Positions 16,216 to 24,393 of a stretch of 64,000 nt of DNA are shown here, piece by piece. How positions within the stretch are numbered: the first letter of the stretch is position 1; every line of letters begins with the position of its first letter. Under the pieces are notes generated by a model. It worked only from the letters and a program-made list of their open reading frames with translations. It was not told where the DNA came from and searched no databases. The position numbers and the translations under genes are program-made. This DNA is from an uncultured Streptomyces sp. (GTDB lineage Bacteria; Actinomycetota; Actinomycetes; Streptomycetales; Streptomycetaceae). The stretch spans positions 1 to 64,000 of the forward strand of contig NZ_CANLBS010000017.1 in the NCBI RefSeq assembly GCF_947488945.1, read 5' to 3'.

Positions 16216-16644
16216 TCAGGCGGACGCCCCCGCCGCCAGGAATCCGTCGAGCGTCTCCCGGCTCCCGCGCGGCAGTCCGGCGTCCGCGACCCGCTGGTCC
16301 GGCAGGCGGGCGATCGCCTCGCGCAGGCCGGCGGCGAGCTCCGGCACCGCCTCCCAGGCAGATGCGGGGAGCCGTGTTGTGGCGAGCAGCAGGTCCCCCG
16401 CGTAGAAGGTGGCGTCGAGCAGGGGGTCCTCGACCAGCAGCCGTACCGCGAGCGGCAGGACGAACGGCAGGGCCACGGCCTGGCTGACGAGCATCCGCAG
16501 GTCCCCGGGGCCCAACTCCCGCAGCGGGACCTGCCGCAGCGCGTGCACCCGGCGCACCAGTGTCGTCGCGCCGTCGCCCGGCGGGTCCCAGCGGGGCGTG
16601 TCCAGTTCGTCCAGCGAGCGGTCGGGATGCAGCAGACGGTCCAT
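16216..16644 (-). CDS. CDI-system immunity-like protein, orphan
   Basis: The protein is 142 aa. The start, with SLDELDTPRW and the TLVRRVHALRQVPLRELGPGD segment, followed by LRMLVSQAVALPFVLPLAVR and FYAGDLLLA, matches the actinobacterial family annotated as contact-dependent growth inhibition immunity protein (CdiI_4-like). It is acidic, soluble and alpha-helical. No CdiA, Rhs, WXG100 or other toxin gene is in the window. It may therefore be an orphan immunity gene or a household paralogue. An 8-bp tandem array lies 17 bp upstream of the start. Confidence 0.7.
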   Translation of the reverse strand: MDRLLHPDRSLDELDTPRWDPPGDGATTLVRRVHALRQVPLRELGPGDLRMLVSQAVALPFVLPLAVRLLVEDPLLDATFYAGDLLLATTRLPASAWEAVPELAAGLREAIARLPDQRVADAGLPRGSRETLDGFLAAGASA

Positions 16645-16660
16645 GGAGCCATGATCCCCG

Positions 16661-16740
16661 CCGACCCGCCGACCCGCCGACCCGCCGACCCGCCGACCCG
16701 CCGACCCGCCGACCCGCCGACCCGCCGACCCGCCGACCCG
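16661..16740. repeat. 8-bp tandem array, ten exact copies of CCGACCCG
   Basis: The unit CCGACCCG is repeated exactly ten times, filling almost all of the 105 bp between the PucR-type stop (16750) and the start of the immunity-like gene (16644). Perfect copies of a short unit are prone to slippage, so copy number may vary between isolates and alter leader length or promoter spacing. Confidence 0.95.
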
Positions 16741-16749
16741 GCCCCCTCC

Positions 16750-17613
16750 TCACGCCCCCGGTTCCGCCCCCTCGGGCACCTCCTCGGCGCCCGCCCCCGG
16801 CACCAGCCGCAACGCGTCCAGGGCCAGGGTCAGCTCCATCAGTTCGCGCGGCCGGGACAGGGCCCGTGAGGTGAGGCGTTCCAGGCGGCGCAGGCGGTTG
16901 AGCACCGTGTTGCGGTGGCAGTAGAGCTGCGCCGCCGCGAGCCCCGCGGAACCCCCGCAGTCGATCCAGGCCTCCAACGTCATCAGCAGCAGGGTCCGTT
17001 CGGCCGGGGACAGTGCCAGGACCGGGCCGAACACCTCCTCGACGAGCCGTGCCGACAGCTCCGGCTGGCAGACCATCAGGGCCGCCGGCAGCCGTTCGTC
17101 CAGCCGGGCTATCTCGGCCGTGCCGGGGGCGCAGGTCAGCAGCGCAACCTCCGCCAGCCGGCGTGCCGGGGCGAGCCCGGACAGGCCCTCCGCGACCGGC
17201 CCGACCCCGCCGGGCCCCGTGCCGCCGGCCCGCAGCAGTGCGGTCAGCTCGTCCAGCGAGCGGTCTCCCAGCGCCACCACCCCGGTCTCCCGGTCGACCT
17301 CGGCCCGCCAGAAGAACCGCAGCCCGTCCGGCGCACCGGCCCCCGGCAGCGGACCCCCGGCATCCGACCCGGCATCCGACCCGGCACCGGCCCGGTCGCC
17401 GACCCCGCCGACTCCGTCCCCGCCGGGCCCCCTCCGCTCCGGACCGGCGCCGCTGCCGCCGGACTCCTCGCCCGCCGTCAGCACCACCACCGCGTACCGC
17501 CCGTGCTCGGGCAGGTCCAGGGCCGTCGCGGCGCGCCGTGCCAGGCCGGGTACGTCGCTGCCCGTCAGCAGGGCGTCGAGCAGGGCCCGGGACCGTTCGT
17601 CACCCCACCCCAT
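16750..17613 (-). CDS. PucR-type helix-turn-helix transcriptional regulator, possibly N-terminally frameshifted
   Basis: The protein is 287 aa from the ATG at 17613. The C-terminus has the CdaR/PucR HTH (WIDCGGSAGLAAAQLYCHRN, then TVLNRLRRLERLTSRALSRP), preceded by a divergent GGDEF-like middle domain. A poorly conserved insertion AGSDAGSDAGG comes from a short in-gene repeat. Family members sense nitrogen compounds such as purines or amino acids. The gene is divergent from the ABC importer and probably regulates it. A high-GC3 stretch in another frame upstream (about 17614-17879) could be a separated N-terminus. Confidence 0.75.
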   Translation of the reverse strand: MGWGDERSRALLDALLTGSDVPGLARRAATALDLPEHGRYAVVVLTAGEESGGSGAGPERRGPGGDGVGGVGDRAGAGSDAGSDAGGPLPGAGAPDGLRFFWRAEVDRETGVVALGDRSLDELTALLRAGGTGPGGVGPVAEGLSGLAPARRLAEVALLTCAPGTAEIARLDERLPAALMVCQPELSARLVEEVFGPVLALSPAERTLLLMTLEAWIDCGGSAGLAAAQLYCHRNTVLNRLRRLERLTSRALSRPRELMELTLALDALRLVPGAGAEEVPEGAEPGA

Positions 17614-18045
17614 CGGGCGCCCCCGTTCCGCCGGCCGGTCGGCCGGACGTCGCTGGTGAGGATGCCACCGGCGGCAAGGGCCACGACCGCCGCGGCCGCG
17701 CCTCTGTGCCGGTGCACAACGGGCCCGATGCCTCGCTGGTCGCCCGCATCGAGTCGACCGCCCGCCGTGGACGGGCCCCCCGCCCCGGTGTTGGTCTGTG
17801 GCACCACGACGTACCGCACCACCCCGCGCCGCGGCAGACCCGCGGCGTCCGCGGCGGCCGGCACGGAGTGCGTCACCATCCCGTCGCGCCGCCTCATCCG
17901 CGGTGGCGCACGGAGTTCCGGCGCCGGGCCGTTCCCCGGAGCGGCGCACCGGAGCACGACGACCTCGCACAGACACGAACAGCACAGACACGCACAGCAC
18001 GTACACGCACAGCACGCATACGAACAGTCGGAAGGAGGAGGACGC
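17614..18045. other. Divergent intergenic region between PucR-type regulator and ABC importer
   Basis: This 432-bp region should hold both promoters. On the minus strand an open frame from 17879 (starting MVTHSVPAAADAAGL) has coding-like third-position GC. It runs into the PucR gene in a different frame, suggesting a frameshift or a small separate ORF. The last 78 bp before the importer hold a 15-bp tandem array and a strong AAGGAGGAGG ribosome site. Confidence 0.45.
17968..18027 (+). repeat. 15-bp tandem array, four copies, in the importer leader
   Basis: Units are CACAGACACGAACAG, CACAGACACGCACAG, CACGTACACGCACAG and CACGCATACGAACAG, starting at 17968, 17983, 17998 and 18013. The array ends 5 bp before the AAGGAGGAGG ribosome site. 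The frame of the downstream gene is open across it and would read a His-rich pentapeptide repeat (HRHEQ, HRHAQ, HVHAQ, HAYEQ). Confidence 0.9.
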
Positions 18046-18843
18046 ATGGCAACGCTGGAGATCCGCGCACTGTCCGTGGGCTACGGCCCGGTACGGGCCC
18101 TGCGCGACGTCTCGGTCGACGTGCCGGCCGGGGCGATCACCGCCGTACTCGGCGGCAACGGCGCGGGCAAGACCACTCTGCTGCGGGCCGTGTCGCGGAC
18201 CCTCGGCTTCCACCGCGGGACGGCCACCGGATCGGTCCACTTCGACGGGCAGCCCCTCGACGGGCTGCGGCCCGCCCAGGTGGTCGCCGCCGGAGTGGTG
18301 CAAGTCCCCGAAGGGCGGCAGGTGTTCGCCCGGATGACGGTGGCCGACAATCTGCGGGCCGGCGCACTCGGGGCACGCGGCGGGCGCCGCGGCACGGGTG
18401 CGGCGCTGAACCGGGTCCACGAACTCTTCCCGGTGCTCGCCGAGCGCGCGCACCAGCGGGCCGGGCTCCTGTCCGGCGGCGAGCAGCAGATGCTGGCCAT
18501 GGGGCGGGCCCTAATGGCCGGCCCCCGGCTGCTGCTGCTCGACGAGCCGTCGCTCGGGCTCGCACCGCTGATGGCGGCCAGGATCGCCGAGACGATCCAG
18601 GAGATCAACGCGGCCGGCACCTCCGTGATGCTGGTCGAGCAGAACGCCGCCATCGCCCTGCGCCTCGCGTCCACGGCCTACGTGCTCGACGTGGGCGAGG
18701 TCGCCCTCGGCGGCCCCGCCGACGAACTGGCCGCCACCGACGAGGTGCGCCGCCGCTACCTCGGTGTGGTCGACGAGACCGCGGCCGAGGACGCCGACGC
18801 CGCGGCCGGCTCCTCCCGCACCCTGAGCAGGTGGTCCGCGTGA
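18046..18843 (+). CDS. livF: Branched-chain-type ABC transporter ATP-binding protein, LivF-like
   Basis: The protein is 265 aa. Walker A is GGNGAGKTTLL, the signature is LSGGEQQMLAMGRAL, and Walker B is LLLLDEPSLGLAP. The subfamily tail LVEQNAAIALRLA is typical of LivF/UrtE. AAGGAGGAGG lies just before the ATG, so this start is secure despite an open frame upstream. It is the first gene of a five-gene importer (F-G-H-M-binding protein) joined by 4- or 8-bp overlaps. The high-affinity substrate could be branched-chain or other amino acids, urea or amides. Confidence 0.9.
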   Translation: MATLEIRALSVGYGPVRALRDVSVDVPAGAITAVLGGNGAGKTTLLRAVSRTLGFHRGTATGSVHFDGQPLDGLRPAQVVAAGVVQVPEGRQVFARMTVADNLRAGALGARGGRRGTGAALNRVHELFPVLAERAHQRAGLLSGGEQQMLAMGRALMAGPRLLLLDEPSLGLAPLMAARIAETIQEINAAGTSVMLVEQNAAIALRLASTAYVLDVGEVALGGPADELAATDEVRRRYLGVVDETAAEDADAAAGSSRTLSRWSA

Positions 18844-19646
18844 CGACCGCGCCCGCCACCGCCGAGGCGCCCGTGGACACCCCGCAGGCGCTCGCCGTAC
18901 GGGACGTGACGGTCCGCTTCGCCGGGCTCACCGCCCTCGACGCGATCTCGTTCACCGTCGAACCGGGCAGCGTGCACGCCGTCATCGGTCCCAACGGCGC
19001 CGGCAAGTCCACCACCTTCAACGTGCTCTCCGGCGTCTACCGCGCCGCGTCGGGCAGCGTCCGTCTCGGCGCCACCGAGCTGACCGGGCTGCCGCCGCAC
19101 AAGATCGCCGCCCTGGGAGTGGCCCGCACCTTCCAGAATCTGGCGCTGCCCCCGCACGCCACGGTGGCCGAGAGCCTGCTGCTCGGCCGCCACCGGCTGA
19201 TGCGCACCGGATTCGTCGGCGCCGGACTCCGGCTGCCGTCGGCCGTGCGCGAGGAGCGCAGGCACCTCGAACGGGTACGGGAGATCGCCTCGTTCATCGG
19301 TCTGGAGCACGAACTGCACCGGCCGGCCGGCACCCTCCCGTACGGCGCGCAGAAGCTCGTGGAGCTCGGCCGGGCCCTGTGCATGGAGCCGCAGGTGCTG
19401 CTGCTGGACGAGCCGGTCGCCGGCATGACCGCCGACGAACGGCGCCGCACGGCGGCCGTCGTCGCGGGCGTCCGGGACAGCCTCGGCATCTCGATCGTGC
19501 TCGTCGAGCACGACATGGGCGTGGTCATGCGGCTCGCGGACGCGGTGACCGTACTCGACTTCGGACGCAGGATCGCGGGCGGCACCCCCGCAGAGGTCCA
19601 GAACGACCCGGCCGTCGTCCGGGCCTACTTGGGGGAACAGGAATGA
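18840..19646 (+). CDS. livG: Branched-chain-type ABC transporter ATP-binding protein, LivG-like
   Basis: The protein is 268 aa from a GTG overlapping the LivF stop by 4 bp (GTGA). Walker A is GPNGAGKSTTFN, followed by the LivG hallmark VARTFQNLAL. The signature loop is diverged (LPYGAQKLVELGRAL instead of LSxGxQ). Walker B is VLLLDEPVAGM, and IVLVEHDMGVVM holds the switch His. It pairs with LivF to power the permease. Confidence 0.9.
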   Translation: MTTAPATAEAPVDTPQALAVRDVTVRFAGLTALDAISFTVEPGSVHAVIGPNGAGKSTTFNVLSGVYRAASGSVRLGATELTGLPPHKIAALGVARTFQNLALPPHATVAESLLLGRHRLMRTGFVGAGLRLPSAVREERRHLERVREIASFIGLEHELHRPAGTLPYGAQKLVELGRALCMEPQVLLLDEPVAGMTADERRRTAAVVAGVRDSLGISIVLVEHDMGVVMRLADAVTVLDFGRRIAGGTPAEVQNDPAVVRAYLGEQE

Positions 19647-20533
19647 CCACCTTCATCGAACTCCTCCTCGGCGGACTGTCCATCGGCTCGGTGTACGCGC
19701 TGATCGCCCTCGGCTTCGTCGTCATCTTCAAGGCGACCGAGGTGGTCAACTTCGCCCACGCCTCGCTGCTGCTCGCCGGCGGGTACGTCACCGCCGTGCT
19801 CCACGACGACATCGGCTTCTGGCCGGCGCTCGGCGTGGGCATCGCGGGGGCCGCGGTCGTCGGGTCGGCCGTCGAGTTCCTGGTGATGCGCCGCTACCGG
19901 GGCAGCGACCAGAGCGTCCTCGCCATCGTCACCATCGGCGTCGACATCCTGCTGACCACCGAGATCACCCGCCGGATGGGCACCGACGTGCTGGCGCTCG
20001 GCGACCCGTGGGGCAACGACGTCGTCACCATCGGCGGCGTCACCCTCGCCGAGACCCGCATCGCCGCGTTCCTCGCCGCGGGCCTCCTCATCACCGCGTT
20101 CCTGCTCGCGTTCCGCTTCACCTCGTGGGGCGTGTCGATGCGGGCCGCCGCCGAGAACCCGCAGACGGCGGCGCTGATGGGGATCAAGCTCGGCCGGGTG
20201 TCGCTGTCGGCGTGGGCGGTCGCCGGTGCGCTGGCCGCGGTGGCCGCGCTCTTCCTGACCGTCTTCCCCACGCCCGGACTCGAACGGGCCACCTCGCTCG
20301 CCGCGCTCAAGGCGTTCCCCGCGGCGATCCTCGGCGGCCTCGACTCGACCACGGGCGCCCTCGCCGGCGGACTCATCGTCGGCGTCACCGAGTCCCTCGC
20401 CACCGGATACCAGAGTGACCTCTCCTTCCTCGGCCGGGGCATCGGCGACCTGGCGCCCTACCTGGTGATGGTCGTGGTCCTCCTCATCCGGCCCGCCGGA
20501 CTCTTCGGCACGAAGGAGCTGGCCCGTGTCTGA
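19643..20533 (+). CDS. livH: Branched-chain-type ABC permease, LivH-like
   Basis: The protein is 296 aa with about eight membrane helices. It begins with ELLLGGLSIGSVYALIALGF and VVNFAHASLLLAGGY, typical of LivH, and contains MRAAAENPQTAALMGI, the cytosolic coupling loop. The 4-bp overlap with LivG keeps translation coupled. It forms the membrane channel with the LivM-like protein. Confidence 0.9.
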   Translation: MTTFIELLLGGLSIGSVYALIALGFVVIFKATEVVNFAHASLLLAGGYVTAVLHDDIGFWPALGVGIAGAAVVGSAVEFLVMRRYRGSDQSVLAIVTIGVDILLTTEITRRMGTDVLALGDPWGNDVVTIGGVTLAETRIAAFLAAGLLITAFLLAFRFTSWGVSMRAAAENPQTAALMGIKLGRVSLSAWAVAGALAAVAALFLTVFPTPGLERATSLAALKAFPAAILGGLDSTTGALAGGLIVGVTESLATGYQSDLSFLGRGIGDLAPYLVMVVVLLIRPAGLFGTKELARV

Positions 20534-21653
20534 GACCACCACCGAAGCGGCGGCCGCCCCGCTGCCCACGGCCGCCGCACCGCCGGCGCCCGGCACGTTC
20601 GGCGAACGGCTGCGCCGCCCGCGCAGCTGGCTCTGGCTCGCCGGCTCCGTCCTGCTGATGGTCCTGCCGTTCTACCTGGACCGCTTCTGGCTCCAGGCCG
20701 GCCTGTTCGCGATGGCCGCCGCGATCGGCGCGATCGGCCTCAACCTGCTGACCGGGTCCACCGGCCAGCTCTCCATGGGGCACGCCTTCTTCCTCGCCGT
20801 CGGCGCGTACGGCTACTGCGTCCTGGCGGGGGAGTCCAGCACCGAGAACGGGCACACCCTCAGCGGTCTCGGGCTCCCGTCCTGGCTCGCGGCGGTCCTC
20901 GCCGTGCTGCTGGCGGGGGCGGCGGGCGGGCTGTTCAGCCCCATCGCCAGCCGGCTGCGGGGCGCCTACCTCGGCATCGCGACCCTCGCGCTGATCTTCA
21001 TCGGCCAGCACCTGCTGTTCAACGCGAGCTCGCTCACCGGCGGCTTCAACGGCCGCTCGGTGCCGCCGCTCTCGCTGTTCGGGATCACCTTCGACGACAC
21101 CGAACTCGTCGTCGCCGCGGTGCCGTTCCACTCCTCGGAGAAGCTCTGGTACCTGGCGCTCGCCGCCCTGCTGGCCAGCGCCCTGTTCGCCCGCGGGGTG
21201 CTGCGGTCCCGGCCGGGGCGGGCACTGAACGCCATCCGGGACCACCGGATCGCGGCCGGCGTCATGGGCGTCCCGGTGGCCCGCTACCGGGCGGGCGTCT
21301 TCGTCCTGTCCTCGATGTACGCGGGCCTGGCCGGCGTCCTGCTGGCCCTCGTGTTCCAGCGGACCGTGCCGGAGTACTTCGGCATGGTCCTGTCCCTCGA
21401 ATACCTCGCCATGATCGTCATCGGCGGGCTCGGCTCCGTCGCGGGAGCGGTCGTCGGCGCCGCCTTCGTCTCCCTGCTCCCGCAGGTGCTCACGCATTAC
21501 AGCGACTCCCTCCCGCTCGTCTCCGCCCCCGGTACGGGCGGACTCGCACCGGGTGAGGCGTCCCGCTATCTGTACGGCGCCGCGGTCGTCGCGGTGGTCC
21601 TGTTCCTGCCCGGCGGCCTTACGCGTCCGAAGAATCCAGGGGAGAAGAAATGA
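20526..21653 (+). CDS. livM: Branched-chain-type ABC permease, LivM-like
   Basis: The protein is 375 aa from a GTG overlapping LivH by 8 bp. About ten membrane helices are predicted. LNLLTGSTGQLSMGHAFFLA and AIRDHRIAAGVMGVPVARYR are LivM landmarks. The N-terminus has a 30-residue Ala/Pro-rich cytosolic extension. The C-terminus ends LFLPGGLTRPKNPGEKK and overlaps the binding-protein start by 4 bp. Confidence 0.9.
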   Translation: MSETTTEAAAAPLPTAAAPPAPGTFGERLRRPRSWLWLAGSVLLMVLPFYLDRFWLQAGLFAMAAAIGAIGLNLLTGSTGQLSMGHAFFLAVGAYGYCVLAGESSTENGHTLSGLGLPSWLAAVLAVLLAGAAGGLFSPIASRLRGAYLGIATLALIFIGQHLLFNASSLTGGFNGRSVPPLSLFGITFDDTELVVAAVPFHSSEKLWYLALAALLASALFARGVLRSRPGRALNAIRDHRIAAGVMGVPVARYRAGVFVLSSMYAGLAGVLLALVFQRTVPEYFGMVLSLEYLAMIVIGGLGSVAGAVVGAAFVSLLPQVLTHYSDSLPLVSAPGTGGLAPGEASRYLYGAAVVAVVLFLPGGLTRPKNPGEKK

Positions 21654-22900
21654 ACAAGCGTGTGCTCGGAGCCGTAGTGACGGTTCTCGCCCTCACCCTC
21701 GTGGGGTGCAGCGGCAAAGCGTCCGAGGACAAGGGGGACGCGACGGACAAGAGCGGTCTGAAGACCGGTCAGGGCGTCACGGACTCCACCATCACCCTCG
21801 GCTCGCTCACCGACATGACCGGTGTGTACGCCTCGCTCGGCAAGAGCGTCACCCAGGCCCAGCAGCTGTGGGTCAAGGAGACCAACGCGGCCGGCGGCAT
21901 CTGCGACCGGAAGATCGAGCTGACGGTCCGCGACCACGGCTACGACCCGCAGAAGGCCGTCGCCGCCTACACCGAGCTGGCCCCGGAGGTGCTCGGGTTC
22001 ACCCAGTTCATCGGTTCCCCGTTCGTCGCGGCGGTCGAGCAGCGCATCGACGGCCAGGACAAGGGGATCGTGCTGCCCCAGGCGTGGTCGGCGAGCCTGC
22101 TGGGCTCCCCGTACATCCGGGTCATCGGCGCCACCTACGACGTGGAGACGATCAACCTGGTCGACTACCTCCTGACCGAGAAGCGGATCGCCAAGGGCGA
22201 CAAGATCGGTCAGGTGTACTTCGAGGGCGACTACGGCGAGAACGCCCTGGCCGGCGCGAAGTACGCGGCCGAGCAGGCGGGCCTGACCCTCGTCGAGCAG
22301 AAGATCAAGCCGACCGACAACGACATGACCGCCCAGGTCGCCGCCCTGAAGCAGGCCGGCGTCAAGGCGATCATCATCAGCGCCGGTCCCCGCCAGGCGG
22401 CCTCGCTGGTCGGGGTCGCCGCCGCCACCGGGTTCAACGTCCCGGTCGTCGGCAACAACTCCGCCTACGCCCCGCAGCTCCTGGCCACCCAGGCCGGCCC
22501 CGCGCTGCTGAAGGACTACTACATCGCCGCCTCCACCCTGCCCATCGGCGACGCCGGCCCCGGCCCGTCGAAGCTGGCGAAGGCGTACGCGGCGCAGTAC
22601 CCGAAGGACGGCCTCGACAACGGCGTCATCGCGGGCTACAACGCGGCCTCGGTCTTCGGCGAGGCGCTGAAGAAGGCGTGCGAGTCCAAGGACCTCACCC
22701 GTGAGGGGGTCGACAAGGCGCTGCTGACCATCACGGACTTCGGCAGCGACTTCGGCATCTCGCACGACTTCTCCGACCCGAAGGCGCCCTCCACCAAGCA
22801 GAGCGTCATCATGAAGCCCGACGCGAAGGCGCCCGGTGGCCTCAAGGTGGTCCGCCCGGCGACGATCGCCCCGGCGGCCGAGTCGTACACCGTGAAGTAG
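21650..22900 (+). CDS. ABC transporter substrate-binding lipoprotein, Leu/Ile/Val-type
   Basis: The protein is 416 aa. The signal peptide MNKRVLGAVVTVLALTLVGC has the lipobox LVGC, so Cys20 becomes the lipidated N-terminus. The mature part has the type I periplasmic-binding (Peripla_BP_6) pattern: GSLTDMTGVYASLG near the start, YEGDYGEN-like hinge text and VVGNNSAYAPQLL. It captures substrate outside the membrane for the LivFGHM-type importer. It ends at a strong terminator. Placement of the binding protein last in the operon is less common than first. Confidence 0.92.
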   Translation: MNKRVLGAVVTVLALTLVGCSGKASEDKGDATDKSGLKTGQGVTDSTITLGSLTDMTGVYASLGKSVTQAQQLWVKETNAAGGICDRKIELTVRDHGYDPQKAVAAYTELAPEVLGFTQFIGSPFVAAVEQRIDGQDKGIVLPQAWSASLLGSPYIRVIGATYDVETINLVDYLLTEKRIAKGDKIGQVYFEGDYGENALAGAKYAAEQAGLTLVEQKIKPTDNDMTAQVAALKQAGVKAIIISAGPRQAASLVGVAAATGFNVPVVGNNSAYAPQLLATQAGPALLKDYYIAASTLPIGDAGPGPSKLAKAYAAQYPKDGLDNGVIAGYNAASVFGEALKKACESKDLTREGVDKALLTITDFGSDFGISHDFSDPKAPSTKQSVIMKPDAKAPGGLKVVRPATIAPAAESYTVK

Positions 22901-22915
22901 CTCCGGCGCACGGCG

Positions 22916-22944
22916 AGGGGGCGGGCCCGCCGGGCCCGCCCCCT
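22916..22944 (+). terminator. Terminator of the ABC importer operon
   Basis: AGGGGGCGGGCCC (22916-22928) and GGGCCCGCCCCCT (22932-22944) form a perfect 13-bp stem with a 3-nt loop, 15 bp after the binding-protein stop. It is followed by TTCCC. Confidence 0.9.
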
Positions 22945-23010
22945 TCCCGTACCCCGACCGTTCCCCGACGGACGGTTGATCACCGGGCCGCCGCCGGGTA
23001 GGACTGCCCC

Positions 23011-23880
23011 ATGACCACACTCGGAGCCGTCTTCCGCCCCCAACTCCCGCCCGAGCGCCTGCGCGGCCTGGCCCTGGCGGCCGAGGACGCCGGCCTGGAG
23101 GAGCTCTGGCTCTGGGAGGACTGCTTCCTGGAGAGCGGCATCGCCACCGCCTCCGCCGCCCTCGCCTGGACCCGCGAGCTGCGGGTCGGCGTCGGACTGC
23201 TGCCCGTACCGCTGCGCAACGTCGCGCTGACCGCGATGGAGGCGGCCACCCTGCACCGCCTCTTCCCCGGCCGCGCCCTGCTCGGCGTCGGACACGGCGT
23301 ACAGGACTGGATGGGCCAGGTCGGCGCCCGCGCCGAGTCCCCGGTGACGCTGCTGCGCGAGTACCTCCAGGCGCTGCGGGCCCTGCTGCGCGGCGAGACC
23401 GTCACCACCGACGGCCGCTACGTCCGCCTCGACCGGGTCGCCCTCGACTGGCCGCCCACCGCCCCGGCCCCCGTCTACGCGGGCGCCGTCGGTCCGCGGT
23501 CGGTGCGGCTCACCGGCGAAGCAGCGGACGGCACGGTCCTCGACGCGGGGGTGTCCGCGGACGGGGTGCGCCGGGCCCGTGAGCTGATCGAGGAGGGCCG
23601 CGCCGCCGCCGGCCGCACCGGCCCGCACCCCGTCGTCGTGTACGTCCACGCGGCGACCGGACCCGGCGCCGACGCCCGGCTCGCCGCCGAGCTGAAGCGT
23701 TCGGGGGCCGCCGGACGGGCCCTGGGCGCGGCGGGCGGGGCGGAGAGGGTCGCCGCCGAGGTGCGGCGGCTGGCGGAGGCCGGGGCGGACACCGTGGTCC
23801 TCCAGCCGACCGCCGACGAACCCGACCCCGAGGGCTTCGTACGCTTCGTCGCCGAGCGGGTGCGCCCCCTGGTGCCCTGA
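23011..23880 (+). CDS. LLM-class F420/flavin-dependent oxidoreductase
   Basis: The protein is 289 aa, a TIM-barrel luciferase-like fold. It has GLEELWLWEDCFLE early, RELRVGVGLLPVPLRN, LGVGHGVQDWMGQVGA and a C-terminal PTADEPDPEGFVRF. The GHG-type loop and the absence of an FMN partner reductase suggest F420 dependence, as in many actinobacterial members. The substrate is unknown. It is monocistronic. Confidence 0.85.
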   Translation: MTTLGAVFRPQLPPERLRGLALAAEDAGLEELWLWEDCFLESGIATASAALAWTRELRVGVGLLPVPLRNVALTAMEAATLHRLFPGRALLGVGHGVQDWMGQVGARAESPVTLLREYLQALRALLRGETVTTDGRYVRLDRVALDWPPTAPAPVYAGAVGPRSVRLTGEAADGTVLDAGVSADGVRRARELIEEGRAAAGRTGPHPVVVYVHAATGPGADARLAAELKRSGAAGRALGAAGGAERVAAEVRRLAEAGADTVVLQPTADEPDPEGFVRFVAERVRPLVP

Positions 23881-23967
23881 GCCCGTCCCCGGCATCCGCG
23901 CGGGGGCGTACCTCTGTACCGGGCCGTACGCCCTGCCGGACGCAGGCCCTGGTCGTACGATCGGCGT

Positions 23968-24234
23968 ATGGCTCCCTGCCCCCACCTGAACGAAGCGGAC
24001 GCCGAAACCGTCCCGCTGCCGCCCGTCGACGCCTGCGGCGAGTGCGTCGCGCTGGGGCGCACCGACTGGGTGCATCTGCGGCTCTGCCTCGGCTGCGGCA
24101 AGGTGGCCTGCTGCGACAGCTCGCCGATGCAGCACGCCACCGCCCACTTCACGGAGACCGGCCACCCCGTCATGCGCTCCTTCGAGCAGGGCGAGGACTG
24201 GCGCTGGTGCTTCGTGCACAGTCTGCTCGGCTGA
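23968..24234 (+). CDS. UBP-type zinc finger protein
   Basis: The protein is 88 aa and consists only of a zinc-finger UBP domain. Its Cys/His set is CPHL, CGECVALG, LCLGCGKVACCD, HATAHF and GHPVMRSF, ending in the EDWRWCFVH motif. In eukaryotes the domain binds the ubiquitin C-terminus. Stand-alone copies are common in actinobacteria, with no assigned function. The ATG at 23968 follows a weak ribosome site. Confidence 0.88.
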   Translation: MAPCPHLNEADAETVPLPPVDACGECVALGRTDWVHLRLCLGCGKVACCDSSPMQHATAHFTETGHPVMRSFEQGEDWRWCFVHSLLG

Positions 24235-24343
24235 CGCCCGCCCGCCGGACCGTCGCTCCCGCCGCCCGGAAGGCACCGTTCCGGGCGCGTGCGGCCGGCC
24301 CGGCCGAAGACCCGCCGGGCCCCGCCCGCGCCCCGCCACGCAC

Positions 24344-24378
24344 GGAGGGCCCGGACGCTTTGTGCGTCCGGGCCCTCC
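24344..24378. terminator. Bidirectional terminator between UBP zinc finger and pssA
   Basis: GGAGGGCCCGGACGC (24344-24358) and GCGTCCGGGCCCTCC (24364-24378) form a perfect 15-bp stem with a 5-nt loop, followed by TTGTGT. The flanking genes converge on it. Confidence 0.93.
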
Positions 24379-24393
24379 TTGTGTCACGTACCG

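Noticed and set aside
16915..18045. Long N-terminal extension of the LivF-like ATPase
   Set aside because: The frame is open, but it is antisense to the PucR-type gene, and AAGGAGGAGG sits just before the ATG at 18046.
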